A stretch of 42,747 nucleotides of DNA from Falsiroseomonas stagni DSM 19981. Lineage in GTDB: Bacteria; Pseudomonadota; Alphaproteobacteria; Acetobacterales; Acetobacteraceae. The notes under the pieces were generated by a model. The model searched no databases. It had not been told where the DNA came from and saw only the letters and a program-made list of their open reading frames with translations. The stretch lies in assembly GCF_900114315.1 (NCBI RefSeq), contig NZ_FOSQ01000023.1, forward strand, positions 1 to 42,747, given 5' to 3'. This document shows positions 10,244 through 19,067 of this stretch, piece by piece. Every line of letters begins with the position of its first letter. Position 1 is the first letter of the stretch. The position numbers were made by a program, and so were the translations under genes.

Positions 10244-11104
10244 TCAGCTCCTTGCAAACAGGCCGGTCGGCCGCCAGAGCAGCACGACGGCCATCAGGAC
10301 ATAGACGGCAAGCCCGGACGCGAAGGGCAGGTAGGCCTTTGAGAGGGTGTCCACGATGCCGATCAGCAGCGCGCCCCAGAAGGCGCCGGCGATCGAGCCA
10401 ACCCCGCCCACCACCACCACGACGAAGCAGATGATGAGGAAGCCGTGGCCCATGTTCGGGTAGACCGAGTGCAGCGGCGCCGCGAGCGCACCCGCCAGCA
10501 TCGCGAGCGCGGTGCCAACGGCGAAGACGACCATGTGGATCCGCCGCGCATCGAGGCCGAGCAGGTCCACCATCTCGGGCTTCTCCGCCGCCGCGCGGAT
10601 CGCGGAGCCGATGCGCGTGCGCTCGATCGCCAGGAACATCGCGCCGGCAATGGCGAGGCACGCCCCCAGGACCGCGAGCCGGTAGGCGGAGTAGGAGAAG
10701 TCCCCCACCATCGGCACCGCGACGTCGAGCGCCGCGGGCACCGGCACCGAGTGGAAGTCGTTCCCGAGCAGGACCGAGCGGCCTTCCTCGAACAGCAGGA
10801 TCAGCGCGAAGGTCAGCAGCACCTGATCGAGATGCTCGCGGTGATAGAAGCGCCGGAACAGCCCGCGCTCGAGCACTGCGCCGAGGGCAAGGCCGCCGAC
10901 CACCGCCGCGGGCAGAGCGAGCCAGAGCGAGCCGGTCCCGCCGGAAACCACGAAGGCGATGTAGGCGCCGATCATGAAGAGGCTGCCATGGGCGAGGTTG
11001 ATCACGCCCATGACGCCGAAGATCAGGGTAAGGCCGCTGCTGATCAGGAACAGCAGCAGCCCGTATTGCAGCCCGTTGAGGAGCTGCGCGGCCACGCCCG
11101 ACAT
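10244..11104 (-). CDS. livH: Branched-chain/aromatic-acid ABC transporter permease LivH-type
   Basis: This 286-residue inner-membrane permease contains the LivH signature GLTLIFGVMGVINLAHGS near residues 25-42 and the conserved AAAEKPEMVDLLGLDARRI coupling loop. The hydrophobic C-terminal helices contain a GGVGSIAGAFWGALLIG stretch. The ATG at 11104 follows GGGAGG at about 8 nt. It lies 28 bp after the binding-protein gene. Confidence 0.93.
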   Translation of the reverse strand: MSGVAAQLLNGLQYGLLLFLISSGLTLIFGVMGVINLAHGSLFMIGAYIAFVVSGGTGSLWLALPAAVVGGLALGAVLERGLFRRFYHREHLDQVLLTFALILLFEEGRSVLLGNDFHSVPVPAALDVAVPMVGDFSYSAYRLAVLGACLAIAGAMFLAIERTRIGSAIRAAAEKPEMVDLLGLDARRIHMVVFAVGTALAMLAGALAAPLHSVYPNMGHGFLIICFVVVVVGGVGSIAGAFWGALLIGIVDTLSKAYLPFASGLAVYVLMAVVLLWRPTGLFARS

Positions 11105-11132
11105 TGGTTTTTCCTCCCTCTCGCGCCGCTTC

Positions 11133-12335
11133 TCAGGCCGTCGGCATGCGGCAGCCGGTGCCGGGATCGGCCAGCTGCGCTGCCGCGACGCCGACCACCA
11201 CGTTTTGGCCGCCGCGCGCCTCGCGCAGGTAGATGTCCTGCACCGGGTTGTGCTGCGGCGAGAGGGTGAAGGTGCCGCGCGGGCTGTCGATGCGCGCGCT
11301 CCGCATAGCGGCGACCAGCGCGCGCTCCGCGGCAATGTCGCCTCGCGTCGCCTCGAGCCCCGCCGCGAGCAGCTGGCCCGCATCGTAGCCCTGCACCGCG
11401 TAAACGTCGGCCTCACGCCCGGTGCGCTCCCGGAACGCGCGGCGGAAGCCGATGTTGCGCTCGGTCTGGATACCGTCGCCGTAGTGGAGCGCCGTGCGCA
11501 CGCCCTCGGCGGCCGCGCCCTGGGCGGTGAGCGTCCCCTCGGTGAGGAAGCCTGAGCCGACGAGCGGGATGCGGTCCTTGAGGCCGGCCGAGGCGTAGTC
11601 GCGCACGAACTGCACCGCGCCGCCGCCGGCGAAGAAGGCACCCACAGCCTCCACGTTCAGGCCGCTGATCTGGGCGAGGACCGGTTGGAAGTTGTTCTCC
11701 GGGAAGGGCAGCGTCAGCTCCCGTACAAGTTCCGCCCCGCCGGAGCGCAGGCCCTCGCGGAAGCCCTCGGTCGCCTCCTTGCCCGCCGCATAGTCCCAGG
11801 TGACCCAGGCCGCGCGGCGCACGCCACGGTCGGCCAGCGACTTGCCGATGGCGAAGGCCGGCTGCCAGTTGGTGAAGGAGGTGCGGAAGATGGTCGGCGC
11901 GCAGAGCTCGCGCGTCGCCGCGGCGTTGCCGGCGTTCGGGATGATCAGCGGAACGCCGCGCTCGCGGGAGGCCTGCACCATTGCCATCACCACGCCCGAG
12001 TGCACAGTGCCGACCATAGCGCCGACGCGCTCGCGGCCCACCAGGCGGTTGACGTTCTGCACCGACTTCGCCGGGTCGGATTCGTCGTCGAGCCGAACGA
12101 TCTGGATCGCGCGGCCGCCAAGCCGGCCGCCCTTCTCCGCCAGATACATCTCGAAGGCGGCCGCGATGTTCTCGCCGAGCGAGGCGAAGGTGCCGGAGAA
12201 GGGCAGCATCAGCCCGATGCGGAGTGCCGCGCCCTGGGCGAGCGCCGGGCACGACAGCGCGCCGGCGGCAAGGCTGGCGGCAGCGCCGGCAAGCAGCGTG
12301 CGGCGCGAGACGTTGGATGTCGTGTTCGAGTTCAT
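11133..12335 (-). CDS. ABC transporter periplasmic binding protein (LivK-like, Tat-exported)
   Basis: This 400-residue type-1 periplasmic binding protein starts with a Tat-like leader (SRRTLLAGAAASLAAGAL, cut near ALAQ). The mature part begins LRIGLMLPFSGTFASLGE, with RLDDESDPAKSVQNVNRLV, and ends in a conserved cysteine-containing tail. The family binds amino acids or aromatic acids and delivers them to LivHM permeases. Its position 40 bp after catC and ahead of livHMGF points to an aromatic ligand such as benzoate. An AGAGAGGAAA ribosome-binding site precedes the ATG. Confidence 0.9.
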   Translation of the reverse strand: MNSNTTSNVSRRTLLAGAAASLAAGALSCPALAQGAALRIGLMLPFSGTFASLGENIAAAFEMYLAEKGGRLGGRAIQIVRLDDESDPAKSVQNVNRLVGRERVGAMVGTVHSGVVMAMVQASRERGVPLIIPNAGNAAATRELCAPTIFRTSFTNWQPAFAIGKSLADRGVRRAAWVTWDYAAGKEATEGFREGLRSGGAELVRELTLPFPENNFQPVLAQISGLNVEAVGAFFAGGGAVQFVRDYASAGLKDRIPLVGSGFLTEGTLTAQGAAAEGVRTALHYGDGIQTERNIGFRRAFRERTGREADVYAVQGYDAGQLLAAGLEATRGDIAAERALVAAMRSARIDSPRGTFTLSPQHNPVQDIYLREARGGQNVVVGVAAAQLADPGTGCRMPTA

Positions 12336-12375
12336 GGTCGTTTCCTCTCTCGTTGTTGCTTCTTGCGGGTGGTGG

Positions 12376-12657
12376 TCAGGTGGCGATCGCCGAGGGATGA
12401 CGCGCCAGTGGCGTCACCGCGATGTCCATGAAGGGAAACAGCGGCAGCGTGCCGAGGATGGCGTGCAGCTCGTCGTGGTCGGCCACGTCGAAGACGCTGT
12501 AGTTCGCGTAGGCGCCGGCGATCCGCCACAGGTGGCGCCACTTGCCCTCGCGCTGCAGCGCCTCGGCGCGCGCCTTCTCGGCGACCCTCAGCTTGTCGAA
12601 CTCTGCGGGGTCCATGTCGCGCGGAACATGGACGTCCATGCGGACGTGATAGAGCAT
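12376..12657 (-). CDS. catC: Muconolactone delta-isomerase
   Basis: This 93-residue protein matches the small homomultimeric CatC family: MLYHVRMDVHVPRDMDP, EKARAEALQREGKWRHLWRIAG and the C-terminal LPLFPFMDIAVTPLA. It isomerises muconolactone to 3-oxoadipate enol-lactone, the substrate of PcaD encoded downstream. GGGAGG lies 5 nt before the ATG. It follows catB by 11 bp. Length matches the usual 92-96 residues. Confidence 0.95.
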   Translation of the reverse strand: MLYHVRMDVHVPRDMDPAEFDKLRVAEKARAEALQREGKWRHLWRIAGAYANYSVFDVADHDELHAILGTLPLFPFMDIAVTPLARHPSAIAT

Positions 12658-12668
12658 CTCTGCCTCCC

Positions 12669-13826
12669 TCAGGCGCGCGCGTAGCGGCGCAGCTTGTCGC
12701 GATCGAGCGTCACGCCGATGCCGGGACCGGCCGGCAGGTGAACGCGGAAATCCTCGAAGCGCAGCGGTTCCTCGACCAGGTCGTCGGTCAGGATCTGCGG
12801 CCCGAAATGCTCGCAGCCCCAGGCGAGCTCGCGCAGGCCGGCGAAGGCCTGCAGATGCGCCGCAGCGCCGATGGAACTCTCGAGCAGGCAGCCGCCATAG
12901 AGGCCGATGCCGGCCGCCTCCGCGACCGCCGCCACCTTGTGCAGGTTCAGCAGCCCCGCATGCTTGACGAGCTTCAGCGATACGACATCGGCCGCCGCGG
13001 CCTGCGCCACGCCGAGCATGTCGTGCGTCGAGAAAACGCATTCGTCGGCCATCAGCGGCACCGCGGAGCGCGCCCGCACGCGCGCCATGCCGGCGACGTT
13101 CCAGGCCGGCAGAGGCTGTTCCACCAGCGTCACGCCGAGCTCGGCCAACATCGGCAGGCAGCGATTGGCCGTCGTCTCGTCCCACGCCTGGTTGGCATCC
13201 ACGATGAAGCGCGCACGGCCAGCGAGTGCCGTGGTCAGGCGGCGCATCCGCGCCAGGTCCGCGTCGGGCGACAGCGCGCCGATCTTGACCTTGAAGGTAT
13301 CGTGCAGACGGGCCGCAAGCTTCGCCTCGGCCTCCTCGATCTCCTGCGCGGGATCGCCGGAGGCAAGCGTCCAAAGCACCGGCAGGCTGTCGCGCACCAG
13401 ACCGCCGAGCAGCTGGTGCGCGGGCACGCCGAGCGTCCTGCCGACCGCGTCGAACAGCGCCGTGTCAATCGCCGCCTTGGCGGCGTTGTTCCGCTTCGCG
13501 GCCGAATCCAGCAGCACGCCAGTCGCCTCGAAGCGATCGGCCTGGTGGCCGATCAGCGCGGGGGCCAGGTGCGCGTCGATATTGGCCTTGATGGCCTCGA
13601 CGCTCTCCTCGCTCCAGCGCGGGCCGCCGAGCGTTGCTGCCTCGCCGATGCCCTCGGCGCCGTTCGCGAGCCGAACCTCGACGATGACGTAGCTCTGCGC
13701 CGTGACCGACAGCGACGAAAGCTTGTGCCGGCGCACCGTCGGCACATCGACGATGGTGCTGCGGATGGCCTGGATCGTCAGGTCGCGCCGCAGATCGGCC
13801 GGAATTGTGATCGGGCTGTCGGGCAT
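12669..13826 (-). CDS. catB: Muconate cycloisomerase
   Basis: This 385-residue enolase-superfamily enzyme lactonises cis,cis-muconate to muconolactone. The catalytic KxK pair is K179/K181 (FKVKIG). Metal ligands are D210 (VDANQAW), E236 (VEQPL) and D261 (MADEC), and the second-face lysine is K285 (SLKLVKHAG). Length and motif order match the muconate-lactonising subgroup. The ATG at 13826 is used, with GGAG 6 nt upstream, rather than a GTG four codons earlier. A 117-bp gap with two strong hairpins separates it from catA, so catB may be transcribed at a lower level or from its own promoter. Confidence 0.94.
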   Translation of the reverse strand: MPDSPITIPADLRRDLTIQAIRSTIVDVPTVRRHKLSSLSVTAQSYVIVEVRLANGAEGIGEAATLGGPRWSEESVEAIKANIDAHLAPALIGHQADRFEATGVLLDSAAKRNNAAKAAIDTALFDAVGRTLGVPAHQLLGGLVRDSLPVLWTLASGDPAQEIEEAEAKLAARLHDTFKVKIGALSPDADLARMRRLTTALAGRARFIVDANQAWDETTANRCLPMLAELGVTLVEQPLPAWNVAGMARVRARSAVPLMADECVFSTHDMLGVAQAAAADVVSLKLVKHAGLLNLHKVAAVAEAAGIGLYGGCLLESSIGAAAHLQAFAGLRELAWGCEHFGPQILTDDLVEEPLRFEDFRVHLPAGPGIGVTLDRDKLRRYARA

Positions 13827-13860
13827 TCGTGGCTCCACTCAGGACGCAGTCGGGGGAGAC

Positions 13861-13935
13861 GGCGCGCGGGGCGCGCGCCGCCAGGTCTCACGCAGCGTGG
13901 AAAGGAAGGGCCCGGCCGTGACGACCGGCCGGGCC
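13861..13935 (-). terminator. Tandem hairpins between catA and catB (attenuator or terminator)
   Basis: On the minus strand, 8 bp after the catA stop, a perfect 10-bp GC stem (13926-13935 with 13909-13918, loop 7) is followed by CTTCCTTTCC. A second 7-bp stem (13861-13867 with 13873-13879) follows before catB. The first resembles the terminator after the dadA-type gene. Partial termination or mRNA stabilisation of catA is likely; which one cannot be told from sequence. Confidence 0.55.
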
Positions 13936-13943
13936 GCGCGCGG

Positions 13944-14873
13944 TCAGCCCGCCGGGGCGTGCGCGCGGTTCACGACGGTGGCGGGCGCCACATCGCTCTC
14001 GGCGTGCAGCACGAAGTCGAAGGTGATCTCGGCGTAGGGCGCATTCAGGCGCTTGGCCCGCACATTGTCGGCGTCGTCCACGCGGCGGACTTCCGGGATG
14101 AGGCCGTCGCGGGTGGCGAAGGCGAAGTCGTCGTGCAGGTACTCGTCGCCGTCGATGTTGATCTGCGTCGTCAGCTTCCGGTAGCCGGGCGCCAAGACGA
14201 AGAAGTGGATATGCGCCGGACGGTGGCCGTGACGGCCGAGATGGTTCAGCAGTTCCTGCGTGACGCCATCCGGCGGGCATGCATAGCCGGCGGGTAGGAT
14301 GGAGCGGAAGCGGTAGCGGCCCTCGGCATCGGTCTCGATGCGGCGGCGGAGGTTGTACTTCGCCTGGCTCGGGTCGAAGAACGAGTACCCGCCGAGCGTG
14401 TTGGCGTGCCATACATCGATGATCGCGCCGGCCACCGGCTTGCCGTCCATGTCGCGCACCTGGCCATCCATGAACAGCACCTCGCCCTGCTCGGTGCCGT
14501 CATCGAGCCGCGCCTCGCCCTTCGACAGCGGCGCGCCTTCGATCCAGAGCGGGCCTTCGATGGTGCGCGGCGTGCCGCCCTCGAGGCCGGCCTTCTGCTC
14601 CGCCTGGTCGAGGCGCAGATCGAGGAAGGTCTCGAGCCCGAGGCCCGGTACCAGCAGGCCGGTCTCGTTCGCCTGGCCGAGCCGCGTCAGATACGCCATC
14701 GCGGACCAGAACTCGTCCGGCTGGACGTCGAAATCCTCGATCGTGCGGAACAGATCGGACACCACGCGGTGCACGATGCGCTTCAGGCGCACGTCGCCGG
14801 TGCCGTCGCCGAGGTTGCTGACCTTCATCAGCAGATCCTTGACTTCCTTGGTCTCCATCAGGCTGTCGGTCAT
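13944..14873 (-). CDS. catA: Catechol 1,2-dioxygenase
   Basis: This 309-residue intradiol dioxygenase cleaves catechol to cis,cis-muconate with non-haem Fe(III). Iron ligands are visible as Y163 (GGYSFF), Y197 (PAGYACP), H221 and H223 (RPAHIHFF), close to the numbering of the Pseudomonas enzyme. The helical N-terminal dimerisation domain (about residues 1-105) and the WIEGAP to GEVLFMDGQVRDMDG beta-core are present. GGAGG precedes the ATG at about 8 nt. It follows benD by 37 bp. Confidence 0.96.
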   Translation of the reverse strand: MTDSLMETKEVKDLLMKVSNLGDGTGDVRLKRIVHRVVSDLFRTIEDFDVQPDEFWSAMAYLTRLGQANETGLLVPGLGLETFLDLRLDQAEQKAGLEGGTPRTIEGPLWIEGAPLSKGEARLDDGTEQGEVLFMDGQVRDMDGKPVAGAIIDVWHANTLGGYSFFDPSQAKYNLRRRIETDAEGRYRFRSILPAGYACPPDGVTQELLNHLGRHGHRPAHIHFFVLAPGYRKLTTQINIDGDEYLHDDFAFATRDGLIPEVRRVDDADNVRAKRLNAPYAEITFDFVLHAESDVAPATVVNRAHAPAG

Positions 14874-14910
14874 CTCAGCGTCCTCCGTTGGGGGTGGGTA
14901 GTCAGGTTGA

Positions 14911-15714
14911 TCAGCCGAGATCCCCGCCCGCGACGGGCAGGGTGACCCCGGTGATGTAGGAGGCCTCGTCAGAGGCCAGGAACAGGATCGCCGCCGCCTG
15001 TTCCTCGATCGTGCCGTAGCGATGCATGAGGCTAGAGGCCTTGGTCTGATCCACGACCTGCTGCATCCAGCGATCCTCATCCGCGCTGCGAGGCGCGGCG
15101 TTGCGCTGGACGCGCACACCGGCAGTACGCGGCACGCGGCGCGGCGGCGCGTCGGTGCCGCCGGGCGCGGTGGCGCAGACGCGGATGCCGTGCCCGGCAT
15201 ATTCCATTGCGAGGCTTGCGGTGATCGCGTTCACCCCGCCCTTCGCGGCGGAGTAGGGCACGCGGTTCACGCCACGCGTTGCGACCGAGGAGACGTTGAC
15301 GATCACGCCGCCGCCGGCCGCCAGCATCGCCGGCAGCACCGCGCGGCAGCACCAGAGAGTGGGGAAGAGCGAGCGGCGGATCTCCGCCTCGATCTGCGCT
15401 TCCTCGTATTCGGCGAAGGGCTTCGCCCAGATCGTGCCGCCGACATTGTTGACCAGGATGTCGATCCGCCCGAAGGCGGCCCGTGCGCGCGTCACGGCTT
15501 CGGTCGCGCCGGCGAAGCCTTCGAGGTCAGCGGTGATGGCGACGGCATCGCCGCCTGCATCGCGCCGCACGTCCTCGACCAGTTCGGATCGGTCCACCAT
15601 CGCGACGCTGGCCCCTTCGCGCGCCAGGCGCAGCGCGACCTCCCGGCCGATGCCCTGGGCGGCGCCGGTGACGAGTGCAGTCTTGCCGGCGAAGCGGCCC
15701 GTGAAGGTCCTCAT
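14911..15714 (-). CDS. benD: Benzoate cis-diol dehydrogenase (short-chain dehydrogenase)
   Basis: This 267-residue SDR would oxidise 1,6-dihydroxycyclohexa-2,4-diene-1-carboxylate to catechol with NAD+ and loss of CO2. The cofactor motif TGAAQGIG is at residues 16-23, NNVGG follows at about 89, and the catalytic residues are S142 or S143, Y154 and K158 (YSAAK). The segment after the active site (GTDAPPRRVPRT) is the substrate loop of the BenD type. Its presence after benABC argues that the dioxygenase acts on benzoate rather than anthranilate, because the anthranilate product aromatises spontaneously. It starts 7 bp after benC. Confidence 0.93.
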   Translation of the reverse strand: MRTFTGRFAGKTALVTGAAQGIGREVALRLAREGASVAMVDRSELVEDVRRDAGGDAVAITADLEGFAGATEAVTRARAAFGRIDILVNNVGGTIWAKPFAEYEEAQIEAEIRRSLFPTLWCCRAVLPAMLAAGGGVIVNVSSVATRGVNRVPYSAAKGGVNAITASLAMEYAGHGIRVCATAPGGTDAPPRRVPRTAGVRVQRNAAPRSADEDRWMQQVVDQTKASSLMHRYGTIEEQAAAILFLASDEASYITGVTLPVAGGDLG

Positions 15715-15721
15715 CGCGGCC

Positions 15722-16762
15722 TCACGCCGCCTGCCGGTGGGTCTCGCCGGTGGCGGTGACCGCGCCACTCGGCGAGAACTTCTCGTAGTAGAAATTGGCC
15801 GGTGTCACGCCCTGCGCGGCAAGCCAGGCACGGACCGCGTCCACCATCGGTGGCGGGCCGCAGAGATAGACATCCACCTCGCCGCCATGCAGGTGGACAG
15901 GCTGCACATGCGCCGTGACGTAGCCCTTGCGCGGGTGCGCGCTGTCCTCGGCCGCGACGCAGGTGGAGAAGGTGAAGGCGGGGATGCGGGCCGCGAAGGC
16001 TTCAAGCTCCGCCACGCCCACCAGGTCGGCCTCGTTGGTCACGCCGTAGACCAGGTGGACCGGCTGCACTGCGCCCGTCTCGGCAAGCTTCCCGAGCATG
16101 GACAGGAACGGCGCCAGCCCCGTGCCGCCGGCCAGGAACAGCAGCGGGCGCTTCACGTCGCGCAGGTAGAAGCTGCCGGCAGGGCCTGTGAACTCCATCG
16201 GCATGCCCGGCTCCGCGCCCTCACGCAGCCAGGTGCTCATCCGGCCGCGCGGGATGTCGCGCACCAGAAAGGAGAGTGTCGGAGCGCCCGGTGCGGAACT
16301 GAAGGAATAGGAGCGCCGCTCATCGGTGCCCGGCACGCGCAGGTTGACGTACTGTCCGGGCAGGAAGGTGAGGCCTGCCGGCGCGTCGAGCGTGAAGGCG
16401 ATGCTTGTCTCCGAAAGCCGCTCCACGCCACGCAGCACCGTCGCGAAGCTCTGCCCCGCCGTCTTGCAGAGCGCCGAGGACGCCGGGATCGCCAGCACCA
16501 GGTCGCTCTCGGGGCGCATCTGGCAGGCGAGCGCGAGGCCGGACGCGGCCTCCTCCTCCGTGAGCGCATCCTCGATATAGCTGCCGCCGTCGTAGCGGCC
16601 GGATTCGACACGGCACTTGCAGGTACCGCAGGCGCCGTCGCGGCAGTCGAGCGGGATGTTGATGCCGAGCCGATAGGACGCGTCGGCGACGGTCTCGTCG
16701 GCGCGCGCTTCGATGAAGCGCGTGACGCCGTCCTCGAAGTTGATCGCGATGCTGTAGGCCAT
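15722..16762 (-). CDS. benC: Benzoate 1,2-dioxygenase electron-transfer component
   Basis: This 346-residue reductase passes electrons from NADH to the Rieske oxygenase. The N-terminal plant-type ferredoxin has Cys40, Cys45, Cys48 (CRDGACGTC) and a fourth Cys80 (LACQM). The FAD domain carries RSYSFSS, and the NAD domain carries LAGGTGLAPFLSM and YLCGPPPM. Domain order (2Fe-2S, FAD, NAD) is the BenC type. Two ATGs (16768 and 16762) are possible; the second fits the spacing from GGCGG better. It lies 15 bp after benB. Confidence 0.94.
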   Translation of the reverse strand: MAYSIAINFEDGVTRFIEARADETVADASYRLGINIPLDCRDGACGTCKCRVESGRYDGGSYIEDALTEEEAASGLALACQMRPESDLVLAIPASSALCKTAGQSFATVLRGVERLSETSIAFTLDAPAGLTFLPGQYVNLRVPGTDERRSYSFSSAPGAPTLSFLVRDIPRGRMSTWLREGAEPGMPMEFTGPAGSFYLRDVKRPLLFLAGGTGLAPFLSMLGKLAETGAVQPVHLVYGVTNEADLVGVAELEAFAARIPAFTFSTCVAAEDSAHPRKGYVTAHVQPVHLHGGEVDVYLCGPPPMVDAVRAWLAAQGVTPANFYYEKFSPSGAVTATGETHRQAA

Positions 16763-16777
16763 GATCATCCGCCCCGC

Positions 16778-17299
16778 TCAGATGTGGTAAATGTCGATGA
16801 CGTGGTGGATGTAGTCGTTCTTCAGGACGACCTTCTTGGTTCGGATCAGCGGCCGCTTGCCGGTGGTATCCAGCGTGTAGAAGGACGTGCCGAAATAGGT
16901 GTCCGTCGTCTTGTAGCGGAAGCTGAAGGTCACCCAGTTGAAGCGCAGCTTCGTCAGCACGCCCGCCTGCTCCAGGATCTCGACGTTGCTGATGTTGTGG
17001 GAGGTGCGCGGCTCCGGCAGGCTCGTCGCGCTGCTGCGCTCGGTCCTGATGCGGAAGACGCGGTCCTCCAGGCCGCCCCGGTGGCCGTACCAGATCAGCG
17101 AGATCTCGGTCTTCGGGTCAGTGGTCAGCTTGTCGTCGTCGTCCCAGGACGGCATCCAGAACTCGGCGTCGGGCGCGTAGTGGGCAAGCCAGGTGTCCCA
17201 ATCCTTGTCGTCGAGCGCGCGGGCTTCGCGATACAGGAACTGCGTCGCGTCCTGGACGGTGAAGGCGTTGCGGGCGGGGGCTTCGATCGCGATGGACAT
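16778..17299 (-). CDS. benB: Benzoate 1,2-dioxygenase small (beta) subunit
   Basis: This 173-residue NTF2-fold protein forms the structural beta subunit of the alpha3beta3 oxygenase. Conserved pieces are FLYREARALDDKDWDTWL, YAPDAEFWMPSW, the MSH-like TSHNISNV segment and the C-terminal KNDYIHHVIDIYHI. Length is usual for BenB/XylY. It follows benA by 11 bp. Confidence 0.95.
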   Translation of the reverse strand: MSIAIEAPARNAFTVQDATQFLYREARALDDKDWDTWLAHYAPDAEFWMPSWDDDDKLTTDPKTEISLIWYGHRGGLEDRVFRIRTERSSATSLPEPRTSHNISNVEILEQAGVLTKLRFNWVTFSFRYKTTDTYFGTSFYTLDTTGKRPLIRTKKVVLKNDYIHHVIDIYHI

Positions 17300-17310
17300 G
17301 GCGTTCCTCC

Positions 17311-18663
17311 TCAGCCTTCGGTCTTGCGAGGCTCGGCGGAAAGCGCGCGCTGCATCGCCTCCTGCCAGTACTTGTGCTGCACGACGAAGAGCCCCTCGTC
17401 CTCGGTCTTCGCGCCACTCATCAGCGGCTTCAGGCCGATCGCCTCGGCCGCCGCGTCGGGGCCGGGGAGCCAGTGCTGCGCGCCGCGCGTCATGTCGTTC
17501 CAGCGCGCCGCACGCGCGCCCATCGACATCTGACAGGCGCGGAATTCCTCGAGGTCGTCCGGCGTCGCCATGCCGGACGCGTTGAAGAAATCCTCGTATT
17601 GGCGGATGCGGTGCGTGCGGGCTTCCGGCGCCTCGCCCTTCGGCGCGATGCAGTAGATCGTGACTTCCGTCTTATCGACCGAGATCGGGCGATAGGTGCG
17701 GATCTGCGAGGAGAACTGGTCCATCAGGTAGACATTCGGATAAAGGCAGAGGTTGCGGCTGCGGCCAATCATCCAGTCCGCGCGCGCCTGGCCGAATTGC
17801 GCGGCCAGTTCCTCGCGCCGTTCCCAGTTCGGGCGGTCCTCGGGATTCGCCCAGTTCGTCCAGAGCAGCAGGTGGCCGTGCTCGAAGGAGTAGAAGCCGC
17901 CGCCGCCCTTCGCCCAGCCGCCGGCGCTCATCGCGCGCGTGGTGTCCGCCTGTGCGGCTTCCTTGCGGCGGCTGGTGGTGGCTGCGTAGTTCCAGTGCAC
18001 GGCGCTGACGTGATAGCCGTCCGCGCCATTCTCGGTCTGGAGCTTCCAGTTGCCGTCATAGACATAGGTGGAGGCGCCGCGCAGCACCTCGAGCCCATCC
18101 GGCGACTGGTCCACGATCAGGTCGATGATCTTCGTCGCCTCGCCGAGGTGTTCGGCCAACGGCTTCACGTCGGGGTTGAGGCTGCCGAACAGGAAGCCGC
18201 GATAGCTTTCGAAGCGCGCGACCTTCGTCAGGTCGTGGCTGCCCTCCTTGTTGAAGCTTTCGGGGTATCCCGCGTCATTGGGATCCTTCACCTTCAGCAG
18301 CTTGCCGCTGTTGTTGAAGGTCCAGCCGTGGAAGGGGCAGGTGTAGGTCGCCTTGTTGCCGCGCTTGTGGCGGCAGAGCATCGCGCCGCGGTGGCTGCAG
18401 GCGTTGACGAAGGCGTTCAGCTCGCCCTGGCGGTTGCGCGCGATGAAGATAGGCTGCCGGCCCATCGTGGTCGTGAAGTAGTCGTTGTTGTTCGGGATCT
18501 GGCTCTCATGCGCCAGGTAGATCCAGTTGCCTTCGAAGATGTGGCGCATCTCGAGCTCGAACAACTCGGGGTCGGTGAAAATGTCGCGCGCCACCCGGAA
18601 GACGCCCTTCGTGGCATCGTCCTCAAGCGCGGTGTCCACGGTGGCCTGCACGCTGTCGAGCAT
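17311..18663 (-). CDS. benA: Benzoate 1,2-dioxygenase large (alpha) subunit
   Basis: This 450-residue Rieske non-haem iron oxygenase dihydroxylates benzoate. The Rieske ligands are C89, H91, C109 and H112 (ACSHRGA, then CPFHGW). The mononuclear iron site is H218 and H223 within [17 protein letters not shown] and AVHWNY, where the bridging Asp is D215. Length matches BenA/XylX. The ATG at 18663 has AGGAG 7 nt upstream, and longer in-frame starts run into the upstream ferredoxin gene. Toluate or halobenzoate dioxygenases are close relatives, so substrate range is inferred from context. Confidence 0.95.
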   Translation of the reverse strand: MLDSVQATVDTALEDDATKGVFRVARDIFTDPELFELEMRHIFEGNWIYLAHESQIPNNNDYFTTTMGRQPIFIARNRQGELNAFVNACSHRGAMLCRHKRGNKATYTCPFHGWTFNNSGKLLKVKDPNDAGYPESFNKEGSHDLTKVARFESYRGFLFGSLNPDVKPLAEHLGEATKIIDLIVDQSPDGLEVLRGASTYVYDGNWKLQTENGADGYHVSAVHWNYAATTSRRKEAAQADTTRAMSAGGWAKGGGGFYSFEHGHLLLWTNWANPEDRPNWERREELAAQFGQARADWMIGRSRNLCLYPNVYLMDQFSSQIRTYRPISVDKTEVTIYCIAPKGEAPEARTHRIRQYEDFFNASGMATPDDLEEFRACQMSMGARAARWNDMTRGAQHWLPGPDAAAEAIGLKPLMSGAKTEDEGLFVVQHKYWQEAMQRALSAEPRKTEG

Positions 18664-18673
18664 GGACGGTCTC

Positions 18674-18871
18674 CTATCGGGTCTGGGTGGCGTGGGGGGC
18701 GGGCGCCGCGGCGGACAGACCGCGCAGAGCGCCGAGGATGGCGGCGGTGCAGCGGCCACATTGGGCGCGGCATCCGCAGCGGGCGTAGACATCGCGAGGA
18801 CGGCGGGCGCCTTCGCGCACGGCGTGCTCGACCTGCGCGTCGCTGATCGCGTTGCAGAGGCAGAGATACAT
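18674..18871 (-). CDS. Bfd-like [2Fe-2S] ferredoxin at the head of the ben operon
   Basis: From ATG 18871 the 65-residue product is a BFD-type [2Fe-2S] domain: [13 protein letters not shown], then the paired [10 protein letters not shown] motif. Four cysteines fit the fold (CxC and CxxC). GGAGG lies 5 nt before this ATG. The same frame also opens at ATG 18997 behind a very good GGAGGAAACAG site, which would add 42 Arg/Ala-rich residues. The longer form lacks an obvious fold but its start fits a leader placed downstream of the LysR operator. The gene is 10 bp upstream of benA and may supply electrons to, or help mature, the Rieske system; this role is inferred. Confidence 0.75.
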   Translation of the reverse strand: MYLCLCNAISDAQVEHAVREGARRPRDVYARCGCRAQCGRCTAAILGALRGLSAAAPAPHATQTR

Positions 18872-19067
18872 GCCCGCCTCCTCAGCCGGGCGGCGCGCGG
18901 TGGTGCCGCGTGCGGCCATGGCCGGTCGCGTCAGGCAGCCGCGCAGGCGCTGCCGCGGGGGCTGTGGGCTTAGGTGTGTGGGACGACGCCTTGGGCATCT
19001 GTTTCCTCCGTCCCGGCCAGATGCCCCTTTTCAGTAACGCGTTTCCAAGACTAAATGGGTCACGACC

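Noticed and set aside
12738-14297. A 519-codon plus-strand frame opposite catB and catA
   Set aside because: It is the antisense shadow of two well-supported enzymes and has no motif of its own.
17311-18663. Anthranilate 1,2-dioxygenase (antA) as the identity of the Rieske alpha subunit
   Set aside because: The adjacent cis-diol dehydrogenase and the order benABCD-catA fit benzoate; anthranilate dioxygenation does not need the dehydrogenase.
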